Shown here piece after piece: positions 6,933 to 15,296 of a DNA stretch of 64,000 nt. The stretch comes from an uncultured Opitutia bacterium (GTDB lineage Bacteria > Verrucomicrobiota > Verrucomicrobiia > Opitutales > UBA953). A program made the position numbers and the translations under genes. Position 1 is the first letter of the stretch. Each line of letters begins with the position of its first letter. The DNA is taken from the NCBI GenBank assembly GCA_945957395.1, contig CAMFKE010000003.1, positions 124,001 through 188,000 of the forward strand, in the 5' to 3' direction. The notes beneath the pieces were generated by a model. The model saw only the letters and a list, made by a program, of their open reading frames with translations, searched no databases and had not been told where the DNA came from.

Positions 6933-9467
6933 ATGTCCGAATCCCCCAATTTCGTCGTGCGCCTTTCCGAAGCGCCCGCGGGTGCGCCGCTCGGCGGCAA
7001 AGCCCGGGCCCTCGCCCACCTCATCGGCGCAGGGTTCCCGGTCCCCGACGGGCTGGTCGTGCTTCCCTCCGCCTTCGGTGCCGACGGCTCACTGGGTGCA
7101 AACGCCGCCCTCGAACTGGCCGGAAAGCTCGCGGCGCACCACCCGCACGAATCGCTTTTCGCGGTCCGCTCCTCCGCCTCCGACGAGGACGGGGGCGAGC
7201 ACTCCTTCGCGGGCCAGCTCGACACCTTCCTCGACACACCGCGCGCCGATGTCGCCGAGCGCGTGGCGAAAGTGGCGGCATCCGCCTGCGGGGAACGCGT
7301 GCTGGCCTACCGGCGCGAACGCGGACTCGCGGGGGGAGCGGCGACCGCCGTGCTCATCCAACCCATGATTCGCGCCCACTGCGCGGGCGTCGCGTTCGGG
7401 TGCGACCCGGTGTCGGGTCGACGCGGCACGGTCGTCGTCGCCGCCGTCGCGGGAACCGGAGAGAAACTCGTCTCAGGAGAGACCGACGCGCACACCTGGC
7501 GAATCCATGCCGACGGCACGCAGACCGAGGTGCATGAGACCGGGGAAGCCCGCGTCGTCGACGCCGCGCGCGCGACGGACATCGCCGGATGGGCGCGCCG
7601 GTGCGGACGCCACTTCGGACGCCCGCAGGACATCGAGTGGGCTTGGGATGACGCGGGATTCGTGCTGCTCCAATCCAGGCCGGTGACCACGCTCGGCGCC
7701 ACGCACGACCCCGACGGCGCCTTCGGCCTGTGGGACAACAGCAACATCGCCGAGAGCTACAATGGCATCACGACCCCGCTGACCTACTCGTTCGCCCGCT
7801 ACATCTACGAGGAGGTGTACAAGCAGTTCCTGCTGCTCGCCGGAGGATCGGAAGAGACCGTGCGCGAGCACGGTCCTGCCTTCTCGCGCATGCTCGGGCT
7901 TATCGGTGGACGCATCTATTACGACCTGCTCGCCTGGAACGAGCTGCTCGCCCTGCTGCCCGGCTTCGCCTTCAACCGCAAAGCCATGGAAGGCATGATG
8001 GGGGTCAGCGAAACCATGCCGCCCGAAGGCCTTCGCGCGCTGGACGCGCTGCGCCCGCCCAAGCCGGGCTTCCGTGAAACGGCATCCCTGATCAAGGGCG
8101 TCGCCGCGCTCGCCCTTCAGTTGGCGAAACTCCCGCGCACGGCGAAGGATTACAGGCGCCGGCTGGACGAGGCGCTGGCCGTGAGCCCCGATGCGCTGGC
8201 CGCCATGCGGCTCGACGAATTGATGCTCCGGTATCGCGAGCTGGAACGGCGCCTGCTGCACAAGTGGGACGCGCCCCTGGTGAACGACTTTTTCGCGATG
8301 GTCTTCTTCGGCCTTCTCGGCGCGCTGACCAAGAAGTGGATCGGCGAGGAGTACCTTCACAACGACCTCGTCGGCGCCGACGGCGAGATCGTCAGCGCCG
8401 AGCCGGCGAAGCGCATGCTGAAACTCGCCGCGCTCGCCGCGCCCGACTCCGCATTCGTCGAACTGCTCCGTTCCGGTTCCCCTCGAGAGGCGCTCGCCGC
8501 CGTCGCGCGGCGCAGCGACTTCAATCGCGAGTACGCGGCATACCTGGATCGATTCGCCGACCGCTGCCTCGAGGAGCTGAAGCTGGAGACGGAAACGCTG
8601 CGCGACGACCCGATGCCGTTGCTGCGCTCCGTCGGCGAGCTCGCCTCGCGCATGGCGGCCGGCGAAACCGCCGCCGGTCACGGCGATGTCGCAGCCTCGA
8701 TGCGCGCCGCCGCCGAAGCCAAAGCCCGCGCCGCCCTGCGCGGCAAACCGCTCCGCGCTGCCGCCTACAGCTGGGTCCTGCGCATGGCCAGGCGCCGCGT
8801 GCGCGACCGCGAAAACCTGCGCTTTGAACGCACGCGCCTTTTCGGACGGGTCCGCCTCATCTTCCTCGAGATCGGCAGACGGCTTAACGCGGCCGGCCAC
8901 CTTGCCGAGCCGCGCGACATCTTCTACCTGACCGTCGACGAGATCAAAGGCTTCGTGGAAGGCACGGCGGTCACCACCAACCTGCGCGGGCTGGTCGCGC
9001 TGCGGAAAGAGGAATTCGCCGGCTTCCGCGAGCGCGCCCCCGTCGCCGACCGCTTCCATACCTGGGGCGCCGTGCATGATGGCAACCGGTTCCGCCCCAC
9101 CCGCGTCGAGGAGCCCGCGACAGGGCCCGAGCGCCGCGGCCTCGGCTGCTCGCCCGGAGTCGCGCGGGGACGCGTGCGCGTCGTGCTCGACCCTCGCGGC
9201 GCCCGCGTGGAACGCGGCGAGATACTCGTGGCGCCGCGCACCGACCCGGGCTGGATTCTCCTTTTCCCTCCCGCCGCCGGGCTCGTGGTGGAGCATGGCA
9301 GCCTGCTTTCACACTCCGCCATCGTCTCGCGCGAACTCGGACTTCCCTGCGTCGTCTCCGTACCGCGCGCCTCGCAATGGCTTCGCGATGGCGACCTTGT
9401 CGAACTCGACGGCTCGACGGGCGTCGTGAGACTCCTCGAACGATTCACGCCCGACACCCTCTCATGA
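6933..9467 (+). CDS. PEP/pyruvate-binding phosphotransferase-like protein (RPH/PpsA N- and His-domains)
   Basis: This 844-residue protein has an N-terminal ATP-grasp-like PEP/pyruvate-binding domain (about residues 10-250, with LGGKARALAHL and AVRSSASDED). A long helical middle follows (DNSNIAESYNGITTPLTYS near 265). The C-terminal phosphohistidine domain reads GCSPGVARGRVRV then SLLSHSAIVSRELGLP, with His794 as the predicted phospho-carrier. There is no C-terminal PEP-binding barrel, so it is not a standard PEP synthase. The order and length match rifampicin phosphotransferase, which passes the beta-phosphate of ATP to a hydroxyl group. Here the acceptor may be a lipid or prenyl alcohol made by the operon; that is inference. 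The stop overlaps the next start as ATGA. Confidence 0.85.
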   Translation: MSESPNFVVRLSEAPAGAPLGGKARALAHLIGAGFPVPDGLVVLPSAFGADGSLGANAALELAGKLAAHHPHESLFAVRSSASDEDGGEHSFAGQLDTFLDTPRADVAERVAKVAASACGERVLAYRRERGLAGGAATAVLIQPMIRAHCAGVAFGCDPVSGRRGTVVVAAVAGTGEKLVSGETDAHTWRIHADGTQTEVHETGEARVVDAARATDIAGWARRCGRHFGRPQDIEWAWDDAGFVLLQSRPVTTLGATHDPDGAFGLWDNSNIAESYNGITTPLTYSFARYIYEEVYKQFLLLAGGSEETVREHGPAFSRMLGLIGGRIYYDLLAWNELLALLPGFAFNRKAMEGMMGVSETMPPEGLRALDALRPPKPGFRETASLIKGVAALALQLAKLPRTAKDYRRRLDEALAVSPDALAAMRLDELMLRYRELERRLLHKWDAPLVNDFFAMVFFGLLGALTKKWIGEEYLHNDLVGADGEIVSAEPAKRMLKLAALAAPDSAFVELLRSGSPREALAAVARRSDFNREYAAYLDRFADRCLEELKLETETLRDDPMPLLRSVGELASRMAAGETAAGHGDVAASMRAAAEAKARAALRGKPLRAAAYSWVLRMARRRVRDRENLRFERTRLFGRVRLIFLEIGRRLNAAGHLAEPRDIFYLTVDEIKGFVEGTAVTTNLRGLVALRKEEFAGFRERAPVADRFHTWGAVHDGNRFRPTRVEEPATGPERRGLGCSPGVARGRVRVVLDPRGARVERGEILVAPRTDPGWILLFPPAAGLVVEHGSLLSHSAIVSRELGLPCVVSVPRASQWLRDGDLVELDGSTGVVRLLERFTPDTLS

Positions 9468-10564
9468 CTGAAATCGCCGAACGCGCGCAATTCTCGCGCA
9501 TCCGCTACGCCCAACTTTGGGAGGACGCCGATGTCCTCCTCGACGCGCTGGAAATCCGGCCCGGAGACACCTGCGTCTCCATCGCCTCGGCCGGGGACAA
9601 CGCCATGGCGATGCTCGCGCGAAACCCCGCCAAGGTCCACGCGGTCGACCTCAGCGCGTCGCAGATCGCCTGCGTCGAGCTTCGCCGCGCCGCGATGGGC
9701 GCGTTGAGTCGGGAAGAGTGGCTGGAGCTGGCCGGCTCCCGCACGGGCGGGCGGCGCGAGGCGTTGCTCGCCCGCTGCCTCCCGGACATGCCCGGGGACG
9801 CCGCCGCCTTCTGGCGCGCCATGCCGGACCTGGCGGAGTGCGGCGCGGCGGGGCTCGGCAAGTTCGAGAACTTTTTCCGCATCTTCCGTGAGCGCGTCAT
9901 GCCGTTCATCCATTCGCGACGCGAGGTGGACGCCCTGCTCGCCGGCAATCCGGACAGAGCCGCGCGTGAGCAATTCTATGAGCGGACTTGGAACAACCTT
10001 CGCTGGCGGCTCCTCTTCCGCGTTTTCTTTTCCCGATTCGTCATGGGCAGACTCGGCCGCGACCCTGAGTTTTTCCGGTTCGTCGAAGGCGATGTCGCCT
10101 CGCGCATCCTGTCGCGCACGCGGCATGCGCTGGTCGAGCTGAACCCGGCGGAAAACCCGTACCTGCATTGGATTCTGAAAGGCGGCCATGGAAATGCGCT
10201 CCCGCAGGCCTGGCGCGCCGGCGAGTATGAGGCGGCGGCGAAGAACCGCCGCTCGCTCGAATGCCACCTGTGCTCGCTCGAGGCGCTGCTGGCCAAACTT
10301 CCCGAACGCAGCGTCCACCGGTTCAACCTGAGCGACATTTTTGAATACATGTCGCCCGCCGGGTACGAGGCCGCGCTTGAAGCCATCCTGCGCGTCGCCG
10401 CTCCTGGCGCACGGCTGGTTTACTGGAACATGCTTGTGCCGCGGCACCGGCCCGACCGGCTCGCCGACCGGCTGCTGCCTCGCCGCGACATCGCGGCGCG
10501 GCTGCACGCGAGGGACAAGGCGTTCTTCTACAGCGACCTTGTGGTCGAAGAGGTTGCGCCATGA
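9464..10564 (+). CDS. BtaA-like S-adenosylmethionine:lipid 3-amino-3-carboxypropyl transferase (DUF3419)
   Basis: The DUF3419/BtaA family moves the 3-amino-3-carboxypropyl group of SAM to the hydroxyl of diacylglycerol, the first step of betaine-lipid synthesis, and releases methylthioadenosine. The 366-residue protein begins with the typical RIRYAQLWEDADVLLDAL. The nucleotide-binding segment TCVSIASAGDNAMAML then AVDLSASQIACVELRR follows, and the C-terminal half has FNLSDIFEYMSPAGYEAAL. No BtaB methyltransferase is in the operon, so an unmethylated homoserine-type headgroup or a non-DAG acceptor is possible. It overlaps both neighbours by 4 bases. A nucleosidase able to remove methylthioadenosine lies just past the operon. 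Confidence 0.87.
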   Translation: MTEIAERAQFSRIRYAQLWEDADVLLDALEIRPGDTCVSIASAGDNAMAMLARNPAKVHAVDLSASQIACVELRRAAMGALSREEWLELAGSRTGGRREALLARCLPDMPGDAAAFWRAMPDLAECGAAGLGKFENFFRIFRERVMPFIHSRREVDALLAGNPDRAAREQFYERTWNNLRWRLLFRVFFSRFVMGRLGRDPEFFRFVEGDVASRILSRTRHALVELNPAENPYLHWILKGGHGNALPQAWRAGEYEAAAKNRRSLECHLCSLEALLAKLPERSVHRFNLSDIFEYMSPAGYEAALEAILRVAAPGARLVYWNMLVPRHRPDRLADRLLPRRDIAARLHARDKAFFYSDLVVEEVAP

Positions 10565-11871
10565 ACGCGTGGGGCGCATGCGCACTGGTGCTCGGAGGTC
10601 TCCTCGCCCTGCTCGCGGCGGCCGGAGCCGCGCGTCGCGCGGGACTCCTCACCCCCGAGCTCGCCCGCAAGAGCGTGCATGCCGGACTGGGCACTGCATG
10701 CGCGGCGTTCCCCTGGATTTTCACCGGCAACGCGCCGGTCTTCGCGCTCGCGGCGGTCGCCCTGCTTTCGCTGCTTGCGTTGCGGTTCATGCGCCGCCGC
10801 GCCGGGTTGCGCGGCGCCCGCATCGGAGCGGCGTTGCACGAGGTGGAACGCAGCAGCCTCGGCGAACTCTGGTTCCCCGTGGCCGTCGCGCTCGTCTGGT
10901 GGCTTTCCGCGGGAGATCCCGCGCGGTACTCGCTGCCGGTGCTTATCCTGGCCTGGGCGGACGCGGCAGCCGCCATGGTGGGCGTACGCTTCGGCTCACG
11001 CCGGTACTCGACGGACGACGGCTGCAAATCCTGGGAAGGCTCGCTGGCCTTCCTGATGACCGCCTCGGCGCTCACGGCCGTCGCGTGCATACTTGGCGGA
11101 GAATCGGACCCGGTCCGCATCGCCGGAATCGCGCTCACCGTCGGGCTTTTCTCGATGGGCGTGGAGGCGGTGTCGCGCAACGGAGCCGACAACCTCCTGA
11201 TTCCCGTCGCCTGCTGGGCGCAACTGCGGGTGTATGAGACGCTGCCGACGTCAGCCCTCCTCCTGCGCGCGACGATCCTGTCCGGAGCGGTCATGCTCGT
11301 GTGCGCACGACGCCGCATCACGCCGCTCAACGACGCCGCCCTGTTCGCGGCGTATCTCGCGGTCTACCTCTTCTGGGCGCTGGGCGGCGCGACGGGCCTC
11401 GTCGCCTCCGGCGCCTGCCTGGCCGTTTACACGGCGATAAACCGGCTGCGCCCCGTCGCCCGCGATGACGGCCACGATGTGGCGGGGGTCGCGGCGGCGG
11501 GCTTCCCCGGCGCACTGGCACTCGCCGCCGGCATCGCCTCGGGCGCGGGCGCGGAGAACTCGCTGCCCGGCGCCTTTGGCGCGGCGGCAGCGGTTTTGAC
11601 CTACGCGCATTTCCGCGCGCCGGCCCGGGGGGCGCGCCCCGCACTCATCGCCGTCACCTGCGGACTGGCGACAATCGCCGCGGCGGCCGGAGCATCATTG
11701 GCGTGGCCGACGGCGGAAGCTCTGCTCTCAGCGCCGTTATCGGTCGCGCTCGCCGCACTCTTGTGGCGAAAGCATCTGCCGGGCGCCCGATGCGACGCGC
11801 GCATCGCGGGCCAGATGAGCGCCACGCTGCCGGCGACGATACTCCTCATTCTCCAACCCCTATCACGATGA
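10561..11871 (+). CDS. Phytol/dolichol kinase-like CTP-dependent membrane kinase
   Basis: The 436-residue protein is strongly hydrophobic, with roughly 12 membrane segments. In its first half it carries the pattern of the SEC59/DGK1/VTE5 lipid-kinase family: LARKSVHAGLG near residue 40, WADAAAAMVGVRFG near 135, CKSWEGSLAF near 156, and a later GADNLLIPVACW. Those proteins use CTP to phosphorylate prenols or diacylglycerol. The second half (from about residue 230) is an extra hydrophobic region without motifs I recognise, so this may be a fused or extended form. Translationally coupled at both ends (ATGA). A role in phosphorylating a prenyl alcohol or lipid fits the operon but is inferred. Confidence 0.78.
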   Translation: MNAWGACALVLGGLLALLAAAGAARRAGLLTPELARKSVHAGLGTACAAFPWIFTGNAPVFALAAVALLSLLALRFMRRRAGLRGARIGAALHEVERSSLGELWFPVAVALVWWLSAGDPARYSLPVLILAWADAAAAMVGVRFGSRRYSTDDGCKSWEGSLAFLMTASALTAVACILGGESDPVRIAGIALTVGLFSMGVEAVSRNGADNLLIPVACWAQLRVYETLPTSALLLRATILSGAVMLVCARRRITPLNDAALFAAYLAVYLFWALGGATGLVASGACLAVYTAINRLRPVARDDGHDVAGVAAAGFPGALALAAGIASGAGAENSLPGAFGAAAAVLTYAHFRAPARGARPALIAVTCGLATIAAAAGASLAWPTAEALLSAPLSVALAALLWRKHLPGARCDARIAGQMSATLPATILLILQPLSR

Positions 11872-12878
11872 ACGACATGATGCTCCTGCGCGGCGACTCC
11901 GCCGTGGCGGCGATCGAAGCGCAACACGCGCCCGCCGGGCTTGCCCAGGGTCGCATCCGGCGAGAACGGCCCGACCTCGCGCTGGCGGCGCTGCGTGACG
12001 GCCGTGTGGTGGCGCGCGCCTCCTGCTGGTGGACGGACGCGCCGCCCATCCCGGAGGGCCGCGCCGGCGCCATCGGCCATTTCCACGCCGACGACGCGCA
12101 GGGCGCGCAGACCATACTCGACGCGGCGTGCGCCGCCCTTGCCGAATCGGGATGCACCACCGCGTACGGCCCCATGGACGGCAACACCTGGCGAAGCTAC
12201 CGCCTCGTGGTCGAGTCGGACGGATCCCACCCGTTCTTTCTCGAACCGTCGAATCCACCCGCGTGGCCGGGCTGGTGGGAGGTCGCCGGGTTTTCCGAAT
12301 CCGCCGGCTATTCCTCCTCGCGCATCGCGCTGCCCGCGCCGGCCGACCCTCGCGCGGCGGCGGCCGAAGCGAGACTGGAGCGATCCGGCGTCCGTATTCG
12401 GACGCTGGATGCCTCAAGACTGGAGGAGGAGTTGCGCGCGGCGTATGCCGTGACGGTGGCGGCCTTCGGCGCGGCTCACCTTTATACCACCTTGCCCGAA
12501 TCCGATTTCCTCGGGCGCTACCTGGCGCTCGGCCCCGCGCTCAACCCCGGATATGTCCTTCTCGCGGAGAAAGACGGCCGGTTGGTCGGCTACCTCTTCG
12601 CGATTCCTGACCTGAACGAGGTGCGGCGAACAGGGGCCACGGGCACGCTCATCGGCAAGACCATCGCGGTGCTTCCCGGGCGCGAATTCGCGGGGCTTGG
12701 AGCCGTCCTGAGCCGGAGGCTGTACGACATCGCCGAACGCGCGGGATTCCGGCACCTCATCCATGCCCTGCAGTTCGACGGCAACACCTCGGCCAGGAAC
12801 CTGAGCGGCGACGGGCTTTCGCGACTGCGCCGCTACGCGCTTTTCGCAAAGCGACTCGACGGGAGGAATGCGTCATGA
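11868..12878 (+). CDS. GNAT-like acyltransferase family protein
   Basis: A 336-residue soluble protein with a two-part layout seen in some GNAT-fold proteins. The N-terminal half contains GPMDGNTWRSYRLVVES and FLEPSNPPAWPGWW. The C-terminal half contains a beta-strand and acyl-CoA-loop-like region (YVLLAEKDGRLVGYLFAIPD, then GREFAGLGAVLSRRLYDIA) and ends with NTSARNLSGDGLSRLRRYALF, a pattern common at the end of GNAT domains. In this operon it could acylate an amino group, for example that of the aminocarboxypropyl headgroup made by the BtaA-like enzyme. That is a hypothesis. It overlaps the genes on both sides by 4 bases. Confidence 0.7.
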   Translation: MNDMMLLRGDSAVAAIEAQHAPAGLAQGRIRRERPDLALAALRDGRVVARASCWWTDAPPIPEGRAGAIGHFHADDAQGAQTILDAACAALAESGCTTAYGPMDGNTWRSYRLVVESDGSHPFFLEPSNPPAWPGWWEVAGFSESAGYSSSRIALPAPADPRAAAAEARLERSGVRIRTLDASRLEEELRAAYAVTVAAFGAAHLYTTLPESDFLGRYLALGPALNPGYVLLAEKDGRLVGYLFAIPDLNEVRRTGATGTLIGKTIAVLPGREFAGLGAVLSRRLYDIAERAGFRHLIHALQFDGNTSARNLSGDGLSRLRRYALFAKRLDGRNAS

Positions 12879-14458
12879 ACCTCGCGACGATTCTGCAGGA
12901 GCGCGCACGACGCCAGCCGGACCGACCCGCGCTGATCACCGGCGTCGACGGATCGGAGCGCGTCGTGTCCTACGCGCAGCTTGAGGAAATCTCCGGCCGT
13001 GTCGCCACAGGGTTGCGCGCGCGCGGCATCGGGCGCGGCGACGCGGTTCTCGTGTGGGTGCCGATGTCCGTCGAACTTTACGCCCTGCTTCTCGGCCTCT
13101 TCCGGCTCGGCGCGGTCGCGATGCTGGCCGACCCCGGAGCGGGCGCCGCCGCGCTTGCCGCCGCCTGTCGCCGAGGGCGCCCCAAGATGCTCGCCGCGCC
13201 CTGGTATGCGCACGCGCTGCGCCTCCGGCATCCCTCGCTTCGCCGCATCCCGACGCACCTCACGACCTCGGGATGGTTCCCCGGAAACCTGACCTGGTCA
13301 CGGCTGACGGATGGCGAGCCGATGGTCGGGTGCGAAGCCACCTCGCCCGACTCGCCGGCACTGCTCACCTTCACCAGCGGCAGCACCGGCGAGCCCAAGG
13401 CGGCCATGCGCACGCACGGATTCCTCCTCGCCCAACACGAGGCGATTCGCTCGGCCATCGGGCTTGGCGAAGGCGAAGTGGACCTGGCGACGCTGCCCGT
13501 CTTCGTGCTCGCGAACCTCGCCTCCGGCATGACGAGCCTCATCCCGGCGGGAAACCTGCGCCGGCCCGGCCATGTCGATCCCGCGCCCATCGCCCGACAG
13601 ATCGCCCGACACCGCCCCACTCGCGGCGGCGCCTCGCCCGCATTTTTCCTGCGCCTCGCTGATGGCGGCGTCCGCTGGCCGGAATGTGTCCGGCTCTACA
13701 CCGGCGGCGCGCCGGTCTACCCGCGCTACTTCCCCGCCTTCGCCAAACTCGCGCCGAAGGCAGGCGTGACGGTCGTGTACGGCTCCACCGAGGCGGAGCC
13801 CATCTCGGAATGCACCGGCGAAAGCCTCTCCGCCGCAGATTTCGCCACCATGCGTGCCGGCGAAGGACTCATCGTGGGCAAACCGTGCGAGAACACGCGC
13901 GTGCGCATCCTGCCTCCGCAGGCGCTGCGCGCTGCCGCCCAACCGACGGAGCCGGCGGAGTTTGACGCGATGGAGATCCAAGCCGGCGGCGAGGGCGAGA
14001 TAGTCGTTGCGGGACCGCAGGTGCTGCGTGGCTATCTCGATGGGGTCGGCGACGAGGAGACGAAGATCCGCGTCGGCGACACGATCTGGCACCGCACCGG
14101 CGACTGCGGCCGCTTCGACGCCGCAGGACGGCTCGTGCTGCTGGGCCGCTGCTCGGCGGTCGTCGCCACGCCGCAGGGAACACGACTTCACCCGTTCTCC
14201 ATCGAGGCGGCGGCAATGGAAATCGCTGGCGTTCGACGCGCCGCCTTCCTGTCTCACGACGGGCGACTCACGCTGGTCGTCGAGCCCGACGGCCGGGCGC
14301 CCTCGAAGGATCAGTTTTCCCCGCTCGCGCGACTCGGCGTGGAGGCGGTGGCGTTCGTCGACCGGATACCGACGGACCGACGGCATAACGCCAAAATCGA
14401 GTACCCCGCGCTGCGTGCGCGGCTCGCACGCACACGCCTCGTTCCGATCTCGAACTGA
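12875..14458 (+). CDS. AMP-dependent acyl ligase, OleC-like
   Basis: The 527-residue protein belongs to the ANL adenylating enzymes, which activate carboxylates as acyl-AMP. Visible motifs are the P-loop LTFTSGSTGEPKA (about residue 164), YGSTEAEPISE (about 302), HRTGDCGRFD (about 406) and the C-terminal catalytic-lysine region RRHNAKIEYPALR. The segments LPVFVLANLASGMTSL and YTGGAPVYPRYF are typical of the OleC-like branch, whose best-known member makes beta-lactones during olefin synthesis. OleA, OleB and OleD are not present here, so it probably has another role such as activating a fatty or hydroxy acid for the operon product. It is the last gene of the operon; no terminator is seen before the convergent gene 19 bases away. 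Confidence 0.85.
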   Translation: MNLATILQERARRQPDRPALITGVDGSERVVSYAQLEEISGRVATGLRARGIGRGDAVLVWVPMSVELYALLLGLFRLGAVAMLADPGAGAAALAAACRRGRPKMLAAPWYAHALRLRHPSLRRIPTHLTTSGWFPGNLTWSRLTDGEPMVGCEATSPDSPALLTFTSGSTGEPKAAMRTHGFLLAQHEAIRSAIGLGEGEVDLATLPVFVLANLASGMTSLIPAGNLRRPGHVDPAPIARQIARHRPTRGGASPAFFLRLADGGVRWPECVRLYTGGAPVYPRYFPAFAKLAPKAGVTVVYGSTEAEPISECTGESLSAADFATMRAGEGLIVGKPCENTRVRILPPQALRAAAQPTEPAEFDAMEIQAGGEGEIVVAGPQVLRGYLDGVGDEETKIRVGDTIWHRTGDCGRFDAAGRLVLLGRCSAVVATPQGTRLHPFSIEAAAMEIAGVRRAAFLSHDGRLTLVVEPDGRAPSKDQFSPLARLGVEAVAFVDRIPTDRRHNAKIEYPALRARLARTRLVPISN

Positions 14459-14477
14459 TCGAAACTGCGCCGCGCGC

Positions 14478-15185
14478 TCACTCGACTTCCAGGATCCGAC
14501 GGGTCACCGCCGCCGCATTGGCGGCCGCCATGGGCAGAATCTTGGAAAAATCCTCGGGGGCGGAGCCGTCGGCGCGGTCGGAAATGGTGCGGATGACCAC
14601 GAACGGCACCCGGTTGCGCACGCACACCTGCGCGACCGCCGCGCCCTCCATCTCCACGGCGTCGCCGGCCAGGTCGCTCCGCAGGTGCTCGTGGCACGCG
14701 CGGTCGGAACCCGTCACGAAGCGGTCGCCGGTCAGAATGCACCCCTCGCGCAGCTTGTGCGCGGTCGTCGCGGAAAGCGCGTCGCGCACGAGCGCCTCGT
14801 CGCAGCGGAAGACGCGTTCGCCGGACCAGGGCACCTCGCCGAGCGCGAAGCCCAGCGGCGTGCAATCCAGGTCGTGCTGCATCAGGTCGCGCGCCACCAC
14901 GGCGTCGCCCGGCGCCAGATCCGGCGCGAGCGCCCCGGCCACGCCGGTGAGGATGAGCGCGTCGGGCCTGAACTCGTCGATCACGCGCTGCGCGACCATG
15001 GCCGACTGCACCTTGCCCACGCCGCATCGCGCGACCAGCACGGGGTGCCGGAAGCACTCCAGCTCGAAGCCCTCGAATCCCAGAATGTCGTGGCGACGCC
15101 CGGTTTTGCCCAGCGCGAGCACGGCCTCCAGTTCCTCCCGCATCGGGGCGAGCACGGCGAAACGGCGATGATTCATACCCGCCAT
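14478..15185 (-). CDS. mtnN: 5'-methylthioadenosine/S-adenosylhomocysteine nucleosidase
   Basis: The enzyme hydrolyses methylthioadenosine and S-adenosylhomocysteine to adenine and a thioribose product. The 235-residue protein has the full family pattern: LAPMREELEAV near the start with the conserved glutamate, GVGKVQSAM, LTGVAGALAPDLAPGD, TGDRFVTGS, AVEMEGAAVAQVC with the substrate-binding glutamate, and RTISDRADG with the catalytic aspartate. I chose the start at 15185 because GAGG lies 5 bases upstream; an internal ATG at 15176 is the alternative. It is convergent with the seven-gene lipid operon, whose BtaA-like enzyme would produce methylthioadenosine. A futalosine hydrolase is the main alternative, but the motifs favour MTAN. 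Confidence 0.88.
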   Translation of the reverse strand: MAGMNHRRFAVLAPMREELEAVLALGKTGRRHDILGFEGFELECFRHPVLVARCGVGKVQSAMVAQRVIDEFRPDALILTGVAGALAPDLAPGDAVVARDLMQHDLDCTPLGFALGEVPWSGERVFRCDEALVRDALSATTAHKLREGCILTGDRFVTGSDRACHEHLRSDLAGDAVEMEGAAVAQVCVRNRVPFVVIRTISDRADGSAPEDFSKILPMAAANAAAVTRRILEVE

Positions 15186-15296
15186 GCCAACCTCGACGCC
15201 GCCCCGCGACAAGCGCGGAGACGGCCCCGCCTCCGGGCCCGATATGCGCACGGCTTTTTTTTGCCAAACCGCCCGACTCCCCCACACACCTGAACC

